Origin: Arenicola marina
Taxonomy: Eukaryota > Annelida > Polychaeta > Arenicolidae
Assembly: GCA_964019135.1 (NCBI GenBank)
Contig: OZ025260.1
Coordinates: 17,416,254 to 17,480,253, forward strand
Direction of reading: 5' to 3'
Length of the DNA stretch: 64,000 nt
Shown here piece after piece: positions 47,884-61,735 of the stretch. Position 1 is the stretch's first letter. Each line of letters starts with the position of its first letter. Position numbers and translations under genes: made by a program. The notes under the pieces are model-generated. The model was not told the origin of the DNA. It worked only from the letters and a program-made list of their open reading frames with translations, and did not search any database.

Positions 47884-49056
47884 CTTACCATAATACAAAT
47901 TTGCAACCTGTCGTATTTGAAGAAAAGAAAAAAGTACATACATTGTGAAGACACCAGATTGACATGATTACTAGCTTGACATGTATAGGAGGAACCAATT
48001 ATTTGAGAAGGCAAGCCGCCGAGTGGTGGATGTTTCGCCCCTGCTGTGAGGCAAAACTCCCCAATGTGATACAATTTCACGCCTCTCTTGTCACTCACGC
48101 CTCTCTTGTCATTTACGCCTCTCTTGTTGAATACTAACGCACAAAATTACGTGTCAATTACTAAAAATCATATATGATGACAATGTTGCCGTTTTGCTGC
48201 TCTTTAAAAGTCAAATTTTGTGCCACTTCTGATTTAAGGTAGGCGTGTTGCCACACTCTACAGTCATAAAGTATTGGAGATCCTCGCCGTCCAATAGCAG
48301 ACATCTCCACAACAACCGTCACGCGCATAGGACCGACGCACACGCGGGAACCGAGGCCAATACTATCAATTTGCTTGACAGTGATATGGCAATATGGATG
48401 ATGTCAGACCACCATGTGGGGGTTACCGTTCCTCTTTTTGCGGTGACAGGGATTTAGCTGGTGGGATGATTGAGGAGATAATAATAGACCAGAGCCAAGC
48501 CAAGTCATACATTCCTAGAGCCAATAGCAAACCACCTTATCCCAGGCGGCGGGGACCAGTGTCGGTAATTTTCCAGTTCTTTGATGGGTGTCTTTGTGTT
48601 GGGGTACGGACAATACCCCCGCCCCGCCCCAGGACAGACTCCCTCCGGATCTATCCTCCTTTGCCATGCCCCCTCCCCTACCACCATCGCTCTCTCTCTC
48701 ACTCGGAAACTACAAGGTCAGACATATCCCACCCCTCCCGCCCAAACATAGGTACAAAATGAATTTTATACGCATTTTATCGACTGAAACTGAAATATAA
48801 CTATTTCAGTCCTCGCTTCTCACCAAATCTGCTACATTGTATTACTTCCACCCTCTTGACTTGTTTGGCTGCGTATTGTATTGAGTGAAATCTGTTCTCA
48901 TCAGAATCAATGTCATTGACTTCCTGGTGTAATCCAATCAAAGAAAGGCATTCACCGGGGCTCACACGCAGAACATCACGGAGCCACGTGGCCAAGTGAT
49001 TAATCCAAAGTCCCATTCCAGCATTAGACTTCCAACATAGGGATAATATCTGAGAT

Positions 49057-49580
49057 GGAGAATACTATTGTATGTGATGACTCCGTGGACTGCATTTAGA
49101 TTCTCTCCTTGTATTAATTTGTTATTTGGTACGGAATGACAAATAGTCCCTGTAAGTTTGTGAGAAAAACGTGGATAGTGACGTCAGTAATGCGTGTTAA
49201 GGCTCGCCTGTCAGGATCTGATGTCTACCCTGCATCACACAGCCACCCACAGTCACCTCCTCCGCTTGTGTGACAATATATCGCCAATACAGTCGCCGTG
49301 ATCAGTTCCGTGTGTTTCTGCGAAATACTGCTATCCAAATTCCGAAACAATAGGACTAAAAGTTAATTAAATGAAAGTTTTGGACCCATACGCAAAATTG
49401 TATCGATGTCAGATAGAATAGATGTAAGCTAATGGAATGTGCTTTCAATTTGAAGCCAATTTAGTCTTCATGCCACCCAGAGATGATGTCATTAAATATC
49501 TGATATCCAAGTCTAAGGGTGAGCACAAGATTCCAACTGCCAATCTGTTCAAAAAAATACACCATGCATTCCAAGACATT
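49057..49580. other. unique stretch between the duplication and the 35-bp array
   Basis: No gene is recognised. A 60-codon plus-strand frame runs into the array and has no recognisable motif. Confidence 0.5.
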
Positions 49581-52500
49581 TGGACCCTCAACACTAACCA
49601 TATACCGCCCACAGTGTGACCCTCAGCACTAACCATATACCGCCCACACTGTGACCCTCAGCACTAACCATATACCGTCCACACTGTGACCCTCAGCACT
49701 AACCATATACCGCCCACACTGTGACCCTCAGCACTAACCATGTACCGCCCACACATTGACTCTCACCACTAACCATATACCGCCTACACTGTGACCCTTA
49801 GCACTAGCCATATACCGCCCACACATTAACCCTCACCACTAACCATATACCGCCCATACATTGACCCTCACCACTAACCATATACCGCCCACACTGTGAC
49901 CCTCACCACTAACCATATACCGCCAACACATTGACCCTTAGCACTAACCATATACCGCCCACACATTGACCCCCACCACTAACCATATACCGCCCGCACA
50001 TTGACCCTTAGCACTAGCCATATACCGCCCACACATTGACCCTCACCACTCACCCCATACCGCCCACACATTGACCCTCACCACTCACCATATACCGCCC
50101 ACACATTGACCCTTAACACTAACCATATACCGCCCACACTGTGACCCTCACCACTAACCATATACCGCCCACACTGTGACCCTCACCACTAACCATATAC
50201 GGCCCACACATTGACCCTCACCACTAACCATATACCGCCCACACTGTGACCCTCACCACTAACCATACACCGCCCACACATTGACTCTCACCACTAACCA
50301 TATACCGCCCACACATTGACCCTCACCACTAAACATATACCGTCCACACATTGACCTTCACCACTAACCATATACCGCCCACACATTGACCCTTAGCACT
50401 AACCATATACCGCCCAATCTGTGACCCTCACCACTGACCATATACCGCCCACACTGTGACCCTGACCATTAATCATATACCGCCCACACTTTGACCCTCA
50501 CCACTAATCATATACCGCCCACACTGTGGCCCTCAGCACTACCCATATACCGCCCACACTGTGACCCTCACCACTCACCCCATACCGCCCACACATTGAC
50601 TCTCACCACTAACCATATACCGCCTACACTGTGACCCTTAGCACTAGCCATATACCGCCCACACATTAACCCTCACCACTAACCATATACCGCCCACACA
50701 TTGACCCTCACCACTAACCATATACCGCCCACACTGTGACCCTGACCATTAATCATATACCGCCCACACTTTGACCCTCACCACTAATCATATGCCGCCC
50801 ACACTGTGGCCCTCAGTACTACCCATATACCGCCCACACTGTGGCCCTCAGCACTACCCATATACCGCCCACACTGTGACCCTCACCACTCACCCCATAC
50901 CGCCCACACATTGACTCTCACCACTAACCATATACCGCCTACACTGTGACCCTTAGCACTAGCCATATACCGCCCACACATTAACCCTCACCACTAACCA
51001 TATACCGCCCACACATTGACCGTCACCACTAACCATATACGGCCCACACTGTGACCCTCACCACTAACCATATACCGCCAACACATTGACCCTTAGCACT
51101 AGCCATATACCGCCCACACATTGACACTCACCACTCACCCCATACCGCCCACACATTGACCCTCACCACTCACCATAAACCGCCCACACATTGACCCTTA
51201 ACACTAACCATATACCGCCCACACATTGACCCTCACCACTAACCATATACCGCCCACACTGTGACCCTCACCACTAACCATATACCCCCCTCACATTGAC
51301 TCTCACCACTAACCATATACCGCCCACACATTGACCCTTAGCACTAACCATATACCGCCCACACTGTGACCCTCACCACTAACCATATACCGCCCACACT
51401 GTGACCCTCACCACTAACCATATACCGCCCACACATTGACCCTCACCACTAACCATATACCGCCCACACTGTGACCCTCACCACTAACCATACGCCGCCC
51501 ACACATTGACTCTCACCACTAACCATATACCGCCCACACATTGACCCTCACCACTAAACATATACCGCCCACACATTGACCTTCACCACTAACCATATAC
51601 CGCCCACACATTGACCCTTAGCACTAACCATATACCGCCCAATCTGTGACCCTCACCACTGACCATATACCGCCCACACTGTGACCCTCACCATTAATCA
51701 TATACCGCCCACACTTTGACCCTCACCACTAATCATATACCGCCCACACTGTGACCCTCAGCACTACCCATATACCGCCCACATTGTGACCCTCACCACT
51801 CACCCCATACCGCCCACACATTGACCCTCACCACTAACCATATACCGCCCACACTGTGACCCTGACCACTAACCATACACCGCCCACACATTGACTCTCG
51901 CCACTAACCATATACCGCCCACACATTGGCCCTAACCACTAACCATATACCGCCCACACATTGACCCTCACCACTAACCATATACCGCCCACACATTGAC
52001 CCTTAGCACTAACCATATACCGCCCAATCTGTGACCCTCACCACTGACCATATACCGCCCACACTGTGACCCTCACCACTAATCATATACCGCCCACACT
52101 TTGACCCTCACCACTAACCATATACCGCCCACACTGTGACCCTCAGCACTACCCATATACCGCCCACACTGTGACCCTCACCACTCACCCCATACCGCCC
52201 ACACTATGACCCTTACCACTAACCATATACCGCCCACACATTGACTCTCACCACTAACCATAGACCGCCCACACATTGACCCTCACCACTAACCATATAC
52301 CGCCCACACATTGACCCTCACCACTCACCCCATACCGCCCACACATTGACCCTCACCACTCACCATATACCGCCCACACATTGACCCTTAACACTAACCA
52401 TATACCGCCCACACATTGACCCTCACCACTAACCATATACCGCCCACACTGTGACCCTCACCACTATCCATATACCCCCCTCACATTGACTCTCACCACT

Positions 52501-54125
52501 AACCATATACCGCCCACACATTGACCCTTAGCACTAACCATATACCGCCCACACTGTGACCCTCACCACTAACCATATACCGCCCACACTGTGACCCTCA
52601 CCACTAACCATATACCGCCCACACATTGACCCTCACCACTAACCATATACCGCCCACACTGTGACACTCACCACTAACCATACGCCGCCCACACATTGAC
52701 TCTCACCACTAACCATATACCGCCCACACATTGACCCTCACCACTAAACATATACCGCCCACACATTGACCTTCACCACTAACCATATACCGCCCACACA
52801 TTGACCCTTAGCACTAACCATATACCGCCCAATCTGTGACCCTCACCACTGACCATATACCGCCCACACTGTGACCCTGACCATTAATCATATACCGCCC
52901 ACACTTTGACCCTCACCACTAATCATATACCGCCCACACTGTGACCCTCAGCACTACCCATATACCGCCCACATTGTGACCCTCACCACTCACCCCATAC
53001 CGCCCACACATTGACCCTCACCACTAACCATATACCGCCCACACTGTGACCCTGACCACTAACCATACACCGCCCACACATTGACTCTCGCCACTAACCA
53101 TATACCGCCCACACATTGACCCTAACCACTAACCATATACCGCCCACACTGTGACCCTCACCACTAACCATATACCGCCCACACATTGACCCTCACCACT
53201 AACCATATACCGCCCACACTGTGACCCTCACCACTAACCATACGCCGCCCACACATTGACTCTCACCACTAACCATATACCGCCCACACATTGACCCTCA
53301 CCACTAAACATATACCGCCCACACATTGACCTTCACCACTAATCATATACCGCCCACACTTTGACCCTCACCACTAACCATATACCGCCCACACTGTGAC
53401 CCTCAGCACTAACCATATACCGCCCACACATTGATCCTTAGCACTAACCATACACCGCCCACACATTGACTCTCACCACTAACCATATACCGCCCACACA
53501 TTGACCCTCACCACTAACCATATACCGCCCACACATTGACCCTCACCACTAACCATATACCGCCCACACATTGGCCCTTAGCACTAACCATATACCGCCC
53601 AATCTGTGACCCTCACCACTAACCATATACCGCCCACACATTGGCCCTTAGCACTAACCATATACCGCCCAATCTGTGACCCTCACCACTGACCATATAC
53701 CGCCCACACTGTGACCCTCACCACTAATTATATACCGCCCACACTTTGACCCTCACCACTAACCATATACCGCCCACACTGTGACCCTCAGCACTACCCA
53801 TATACCGCCCACACTGTGACCCTCACCACTCACCCCATACCGCCCACACTGTGACTCTTACCACTCACCATATACCGCCCACACATTGACCCTCAGCACT
53901 AACCATATACCGCCCACAGATTGACCTCATGGACCCTCACCACTTACCTTATACCGCCGACCCATTGACCCTCACCACCAACCATATACCGCCCACACTG
54001 TGACCCTCACCACTAACCATATACCGCCCACACTTTGACCCTCACCACTAACCATATACCGCCAACACATTGACCCTTAGCACTAACCATATACCGCCCA
54101 CACATTGACCCTTAGCAGTAACCAT
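49581..54125. repeat. 35-bp minisatellite, about 130 copies
   Basis: The unit contains ACCATATACCGCCCACAC, then ATTGACCC or TGTGACCC, then TCACCACTA. Landmarks are spaced 35 bp apart (for example 50,126 and 50,161). Rare variants recur at long multiples of the unit: TATACCCCCCTCACATTGAC at 51,281 and 52,471 is 1,190 bp apart, exactly 34 units. Neighbouring variants match too, so blocks of over 1 kb have been copied. CACTCACCCCATACC blocks near 50,570, 50,880, 51,795, 52,180, 52,990 and 53,825 show the same. Confidence 0.96.
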
Positions 54126-54364
54126 TTCCGGCCCACCTAGCCGATCGGCTCCGTGTATGGGTGTCACCATGACATCGCTTGGTGCACTTCCGGGAAGTCA
54201 TCACGGCGGACTCAGACAGCGGAAGCCGCACGTTTTGTCTGGCGTCTGGTCTTAACTGGCGCCTGTCATCCCGCCAATCAGCATAATGCAACATGGCGCT
54301 CATCGCAATTAAATCAAAGACATGATTTCCATTTTTGTTACGCCAAAAAATATTGATCAAAATA
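54126..54364. other. short unique spacer between two large arrays
   Basis: About 240 bases of non-repeated sequence separate the 35-bp and 32-bp arrays. Short frames occur on both strands, without recognisable motifs. Confidence 0.6.
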
Positions 54365-57300
54365 TTTTATCAAGGCGGGTGTAGCAAGGTGAATGTAGCA
54401 CAGACCTTGGCTTTATCAAGGTGGATGTAACGCAGACCTTGGCTTTATCAAGGTGAATGTAGCACAGACCTTGACTTTATCAAGGTGGATGTAACACAGA
54501 CCTTGGCTTTATCAAGGTGGATGTAACACAGACCTTGGCTTTATCAAGGTGGATGTAGCGCAGACCTTGGCTTTATCAAGGTGGATGTAACACAGACCTT
54601 GGCTTTATCAAGGTGGATGTAACACAGACCTTGGCTTTATCAAGGTGGATGTAACACAGACCATGGCTTTATCAAGGTGGATGTAACACAGACCTTGGCT
54701 TTATCAAGGTGGATGTAACACAGACCTTGGCTTTATCAAGGTGGATGTAGCGCAGACCTTGGCTTTATCAAGGTGGATGTAGCGCAGACCTTGGCTTTAT
54801 CAAGGTGGATGTAACACAGACCTTGGCTTTATCAAGGTGGATGTAGCGCAGACCTTGGCTTTATCAAGGTGGATGTAACACAGACCTTGGCTTTATCAAG
54901 GTGGATGTAACACAGACCTTGGCTTTATCAAGGTGGATGTAACACAGACCTTGGCTTTATCAAGGTGGATGTAGCGCAGACCTTGGCTTTATCAAGGTGG
55001 ATGTAACACAGACCTTGGCTTTATCAAGGTGGATGTAACACAGACCTTGGCTTTATCAAGGTGGATGCAACACAGACCTTGGCTTTATCAAGGTGGATGT
55101 AGCGCAGACCTTGGCTTTATCAAGGTGGATGTAACACAGACCTTGGCTTTATCAAGGTGGATGTAACACAGACCTTGGCTTTATCAAGGTGGATGTAACA
55201 CAGACCATGGCTTTATCAAGGTGGATGTAACACAGACCTTGGCTTTATCAAGGTGGATGTAACACAGACCTTGGCTTTATCAAGGTGGATGTAGCGCAGA
55301 CCTTGGCTTTATCAAGGTGGATGTAGCGCAGACCTTGGCTTTATCAAGGTGGATGTAACACAGACCTTGGCTTTATCAAGGTGGATGTAGCGCAGACCTT
55401 GGCTTTATCAAGGTGGATGTAACACAGACCTTGGCTTTATCAAGGTGGATGTAACACAGACCTTGGCTTTATCAAGGTGGATGTAACACAGACCTTAGCT
55501 TTATCAAGGTGGATGTAACACAGACCTTGGCTTTATCAAGGTGGATGTAACACAGACCTTGGCTTTATCAAGGTGGATGTAACACAGACCTTGGCTTTAC
55601 CAAGGTGGGTGTAACACAGACCTTGGCTTTATCAAGGTGGATGTAACACAGACCTTGGCTTTATCAAGGTGGATGTAACACAGACCTTGGCTTTATCAAG
55701 GTGGATGTAACACAGACCATGGCTTTATCAAGGTGGATGTAGCGCAGACCTTGGCTTTATCAAGGTGGATGTAGCACAGACCTTGGCTTTATCAAGGTGG
55801 ATGTAGCACAGACCATGGCTTTATCAAGGTGGGTGTAGCACAGACCATGGCTTTATCAAGGTGGGTGTAACACAGACCATGGCTTTATCAAGGTGGATGT
55901 AGCACAGACCATGGCTTTATCAAGGTGGATGTAGCACAGACCATGGCTTTATCAAGGTGGATGTAGCACAGACCTTGGCTTTATCAAGGTGGATGTAGCA
56001 CAGACCTTGGCTTTATCAAGGTGGATGTAGCACAGACCTTGGCTTTATCAAGGTGGATGTAGCACAGACCATGGCTTTATCAAGGTGGGTGTAACACAGA
56101 CCTTGTCTTTATCAAGGTGGATGTAACACAGACCTTGGCTTTATCAAGGTGGATGTAACACAGACCTTGGCTTTATCAAGGTGGATGTAACACAGACCTT
56201 GGCTTTATCAAGGTGGATGCAACACAGACCTTGGCTTTATCAAGGTGGATGTAGCACAGACCATGGCTTTATCAAGGTGGATGTAGCACAGACCATGGCT
56301 TTATCAAGGTGGGTGTAACACAGACCTTGTCTTTATCAAGGTGGATGTAACACAGACCTTGGCTTTATCAAGGTGGATGTAACACAGACCTTGGCTTTAT
56401 CAAGGTGGATGTAGCACAGACCATGGCTTTATCAAGGTGGATGTAACACAGACCTTGGCTTTATCAAGGTGGATGTAACACAGACCATGGCTTTATCAAG
56501 GTGGATGTAGCACAGACCATGGCTTTATCAAGGTGGGTGTAACACAGACCATGGCTTTATCAAGGTGGATGTAGCACAGACCATGGCTTTATCAAGGTGG
56601 ATGTAGCACAGACCATGGCTTTATCAAGGTGGATGTAGCACAGACCTTGGCTTTATCAAGGTGGATGTAGCACAGACCTTGGCTTTATCAAGGTGGATGT
56701 AGCACAGACCTTGGCTTTATCAAGGTGGATGTAGCACAGACCATGGCTTTATCAAGGTGGATGTAGCACAGACCATGGCTTTATCAAGGTGGGTGTAACA
56801 CAGACCTTGTCTTTGTCAAGGTGGATGTAACACAGACCTTGGCTTTATCAAGGTGGATGTAACACAGGCCTTGGCTTTATCAAGGTGGATGTAACACAGA
56901 CCTTGGCTTTATCAAGGTGGATGCAACACAGACCTTGGCTTTATCAAGGTGGATGTAGCACAGACCATGGCTTTATCAAGGTGGATGTAGCACAGACCAT
57001 GGCTTTATCAAGGTGGGTGTAACACAGACCTTGGCTTTATCAAGGTGGATGTAACACAGACCTTGGCTTTATCAAGGTGGATGTAACACAGACCTTGGCT
57101 TTATCAAGGTGGATGTAGCACAGACCATGGCTTTATCAAGGTGGATGTAACACAAACCTGGCTTTATCAAGGTGGATGTAACACAGACCTTGGCTTTATC
57201 AAGGTGGATGTAACACAAACCTCGGCTTTATCAAGGTGGATGTAACACAGACCTTGGCTTTATCAAGGTGGATGTAACACAGACCTTGGCTTTATCAAGG

Positions 57301-60300
57301 TGGATGTAACACAGACCATGGCTTTATCAAGGTGGATGTAGCACAGACCATGGCTTTATCAAGGTGGATGTAACACAGACCTTGGCTTTATCAAGGTGGA
57401 TGTAACACAGACCATGGCTTTATCAAGGTGGATGTAGCACAGACCATGGCTTTATCAAGGTGGATGTAGCACAGACCTTGGCTTTATCACGGTGGATGTA
57501 GCGCAGACCTTGGCTTTATCAAGGTGGATGTAGCGCAGACCTTGGCTTTATCACGGTGGATGTAGCACAGACCTTGGCTTTATCACGGTGGATGTAGCGC
57601 AGACCTTGGCTTTATCACGGTGGATGTAGCACAGACCTTGGCTTTATCACGGTGGATGTAGCGCAGACCTTGGCTTTATCAAGGTGGATGTAGCACAGAC
57701 CATGGCTTTATCAAGGTGGATGTAACACAAACCTCGGCTTTATCAAGGTGGATGTAGCGCAGACCTTGGCTTTACCAAGGTGGATGTAGCACAGACCTTG
57801 GCTTTATCAAGGTGGATGTAGCACAGACCTTGGCTTTATCACGGTGGATGTAGCGCAGACCTTGGCTTTATCAAGGTGGATGTAACACAGACCTTGGCTT
57901 TATCAAGGTGGATGTAGCACAGACCTTGGCTTTATCAAGGTGGATGTAGCACAGACCTTGGCTTTATCAAGGTGGGTGTAACACAGACCTTGGCTTTATC
58001 AAGGTGGATGTAGCACAGACCTTGGCTTTATCAAGGTGGATGTAGCACAGACCTTGGCTTTATCAAGGTGGATGTAACACAGACCTTGGCTTTATCAAGG
58101 TGGATGTAGCGCAGACCTTGGCTTTATCAAGGTGGATGTAACACAGACCTTGGCTTTATCAAGGTGGATGTAGCACAGACCTTGGCTTTACCAAGGTGGA
58201 TGTAGCACAGACCTTGGCTTTATCAAGGTGGATGTAGCACAGACCTTGGCTTTATCACGGTGGATGTAGCGCAGACCTTGGCTTTATCAAGGTGGATGTA
58301 ACACAGACCTTGGCTTTATCAAGGTGGATGTAGCACAGACCTTGGCTTTATCAAGGTGGATGTAGCACAGACCTTGGCTTTATCAAGGTGGATGTAACAC
58401 AGACCTTGGCTTTATCAAGGTGGATGTTGCGCAGACCTTGGCTTTATCAAGGTGGATGTAACACAAACCTCGGCTTTATCAAGGTGGATGTAGCACAGAC
58501 CTTGGCTTTATCACGGTGGATGTAGCGCAGACCTCGGCTTTATCAAGGTGGATGTAACACAAACCTCGGCTTTATCAAGGTGGATGTAACACAGACCTGG
58601 CTTTATCAAGGTGGATGTAACACAGACCTGGCTTTATCAAGGTGGATGTAGCACAGACCTCGGCTTTATCAAGGTGGATGTAACACAGACCTGGCTTTAT
58701 CACGGTGGATGTAACACAAACCTCGGCTTTATCAAGGTGGATGTAACACAAACCTGGCTTTATCAAGGTGGATATAGCACAGACCTCGGCTTTATCAAGG
58801 TGGGTGTAACACAGACCTTGGCTTTATCAAGGTGGATGTAACACAGACCTTGGCTTTATCAAGGTGGATGTAGCACAGACCTCGGCTTTATCACGGTGGA
58901 TGTAACACAGACCTTGGCTTTATCAAGGTGGATGTAGCACAGACCTCGGCTTTATCAAGGTGGATGTAACACAGACCTTGGCTTTATCACGGTGGATGTA
59001 GCGCAGACCTCGGCCTTATCAAGGTGGATGTAGCGCAGACCTTGGCTTTATCAAGGTGGATGTAACACAAACCTTGGCTTTATCAAGGTGGATGTAACAC
59101 AGACCATGGCTTTATCAAGGTGGATGTAGCACAGACCTTGGCTTTATCACGGTGGATGTAGCACAGACCTTGGCTTTATCAAGGTGGATGTAACACAGAC
59201 CATGGCTTTATCAAGGTGGATGTAGCACAGACCTTGGCTTTATCAAGGTGGATGTAGCACAGACCTTGGCTTTATCAAGGTGGATGTAGCACAGACCTTG
59301 GCTTTATCACGGTGGATGTAGCGCAGACCTTGGCTTTATCAAGGTGGATGTAACACAAACCTCGGCTTTATCAAGGTGGATGTAGCACAGACCTTGGCTT
59401 TATCACGGTGGATGTAACACAAACCTCGGCTTTATCAAGGTGGATGTAGCGCAGACCTTGGCTTTATCAAGGTGGATGTAACACAAACCTCGGCTTTATC
59501 AAGGTGGATGTAGCACAGACCTTGGCTTTATCACGGTGGATGTAGCGCAGACCTTGGCTTTATCAAGGTGGATGTAACACAAACCTCGGCTTTATCAAGG
59601 TGGATGTAACACAGACCATGGCTTTATCAAGGTGGATGTAGCACAGACCTTGGCTTTATCAAGGTGGATGTAGCACAGACCTTGGCTTTATCACGGTGGA
59701 TGTAGCGCAGACCTTGGCTTTATCAAGGTGGATGTAACACAAACCTCGGCTTTATCAAGGTGGATGTAGCACAGACCTCGGCTTTATCAAGGTGGATGTA
59801 ACACAGACCTTGGCTTTATCACGGTGGATGTAGCGCAGACCTCGGCTTTATCAAGGTGGATGTAACACAAACCTCGGCTTTATCAAGGTGGATGTAACAC
59901 AAACCTGGCTTTATCAAGGTGGATGTAACACAGACCTGGCTTTATCAAGGTGGATGTAACACAAACCTGGCTTTATCAAGGTGGATGTAACACAAACCTC
60001 GGCTTTATCAAGGTGGATGTAACACAAACCTGGCTTTATCAAGGTGGATGTAACACAGACCTGGCTTTATCAAGGTGGATGTAACACAAACCTGGCTTTA
60101 TCAAGGTGGATGTAACACAGACCTGGCTTTATCAAGGTGGATGTAACACAAACCTGGCTTTATCATGGTGGATGTAACACAGACCTTGGCTTTATCAAGG
60201 TGGATGTAACACAAACCTCGGCTTTATCAAGGTGGATGTAACACATACCTTGGCTTTATCAAGGTGGATGTAACACAAACCTGGCTTTATCAAGGTGGAT

Positions 60301-61690
60301 GTAACACAAACCTGGCTTTATCAAGGTGGATGTAACACAAACCTCGGCTTTATCAAGGTGGATGTAACACAGATCTGGCTTTATCAAGGTGGATGTAACA
60401 CAAACCTGGCTTTATCAAGGTGGATGTAACACAGACCTTGGCTTTATCAAGGTGGATGTAGCACAGACCTTGGCTTTATCAAGGTGGATGTAACACATAC
60501 CTTGGCTTTATCAAGGTGGATGTAACACAAACCTGGCTTTATCAAGGTGGATGTAACACAAACCTGGCTTTATCAAGGTGGATGTAGCACAGACCTTGGC
60601 TTTATCAAGGTGGATGTAGCACAGACCATGGCTTTATCAAGATGGATGTAGCACAGACCTTGGCTTTATCAAGGTGGATGTAGCACAGACCTTGGCTTTA
60701 TCAAGGTGGATGTAGCGCAGACCTTGGCTTTATCAAGATGGATGTAACGCAGACCTTGGCTTTATCACGGTGGATGTAACACAGACCTTGGCTTTATCAA
60801 GGTGGATGTAACACAGACCTGGTTTTATCAAGGTGGATGTAGCACAGACCATGGCTTTATCAAGGTGGATGTAGCACAGACCTTGGCTTTATCAAGGTGG
60901 ATGTAGCACAGACCTTGGCTTTATCAAGATGGATGTAACGCAGACCTTGGCTTTATCACGGTGGATGTAACACAGACCTTGGCTTTATCAAGGTGGATGT
61001 AACACAGACCTGGTTTTATCAAGGTGGATGTAGCACAGACCATGGCTTTATCAAGGTGGATGTAGCACAGACCTTGGCTTTATCAAGGTGGATGTAGCAC
61101 AGACCTTGGCTTTATCAAGGTGGATGTAGCGCAGACCTTGGCTTTATCAAGATGGATGTAACGCAGACCTTGGCTTTATCAAGGTGGATGTAACACAGAC
61201 CTTGGCTTTATTTTATCAAGGTGGATGTAGCACAGACCATGGCTTTATCAAGGTGGATGTAGCACAGACCTTGGCTTTATCAAGGTGGATGTAGCACAGA
61301 CGTTGGCTTTATCAAGGTGAATGTAGCACAGACCTTGGCTTTATCAAGGTGGATGTAGCACAGACGTTGGCTTTATCAAGGTGGATGTAGCACAGACCTT
61401 GGCCTTATCAAGGTGGATGTAACACAGACCTTGGCTTTATCAAGGTGGGTGTAACACAGACCTTGGCTTTATCAAGGTGGATGTAACACAGACCTTGGCT
61501 TTATCAAGGTGGATGTAGCACAGACCTTGGCTTTATCAAGGTGGATGTAACACAGACCTTGGCTTTATCAAGGTGGGTGTAACACAGACCTTGGCTTTAT
61601 CAAGGTGGATGTAACACAGACCTTGGCTTTATCAAGGTGGATGTAGCACAGATCTTGGCTTTATCAAGGTGGATGTAGCACAGACCTCGG
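54365..61690. repeat. 32-bp minisatellite, about 229 copies, with a hairpin in each unit
   Basis: The unit contains ACCTTGGCTTTATCAAGGT followed by GGATGTAACACAG. The first part is a dyad: ACCTTG pairs with CAAGGT across the loop GCTTTAT. Variants include ACCATGG, ACCTCGG and a one-base-shorter ACCTGG, CACGGTGG for CAAGGTGG, GTAGCAC and GTAGCGC for GTAACAC, and GGTGGGTGT. Variant landmarks recur at multiples of 32 (the ACCATGG units at 54,659 and 55,203 are 544 bp, 17 units, apart). Composition drifts along the array: AACAC/AGCGC variants on the left, ATGG in the middle, CACGG and CTCGG/CTGG from about 57,480 to 60,450. The last two units (61,680-61,735) are shortened to CACCTCGGTCAGATGTAA-like remnants. 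Confidence 0.96.
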
Positions 61691-61735
61691 TCAGATGTAA
61701 CATACACCTCGGTCAGATGTAAGATGCACCTCGAA

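Larger units (their letters stand above)
45956..47889. other. copy-B-specific 1.9-kb segment
   Basis: Homology to copy A stops after TTACTGCAGAAG and resumes at ATAATACAAATTTGCAAC. The segment contains the foldback transposon at 46,605-47,260 and a 98-bp inverted repeat at its right edge. Other sequence is A+T-rich and without recognisable genes. Confidence 0.8.
41620..49056. repeat. tandem segmental duplication, copy B (~7.44 kb)
   Basis: This second, downstream copy of the segment starting at 35,760 abuts copy A directly at about 41,620. It is longer because 45,956-47,889 is not shared with copy A. Small private differences include an extra ~19 bases near 41,998, and CAAGAACTTTTCG near 43,059. 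It ends near 49,056, where GGATAATATCTGAGATGG diverges from the A/B junction sequence. Confidence 0.92.

Noticed and set aside
54365-61690. CRISPR-like array, because each repeat has a dyad
   Set aside because: There are no spacers: units are directly adjacent 32-mers. The genome context is eukaryotic and no cas genes are present.
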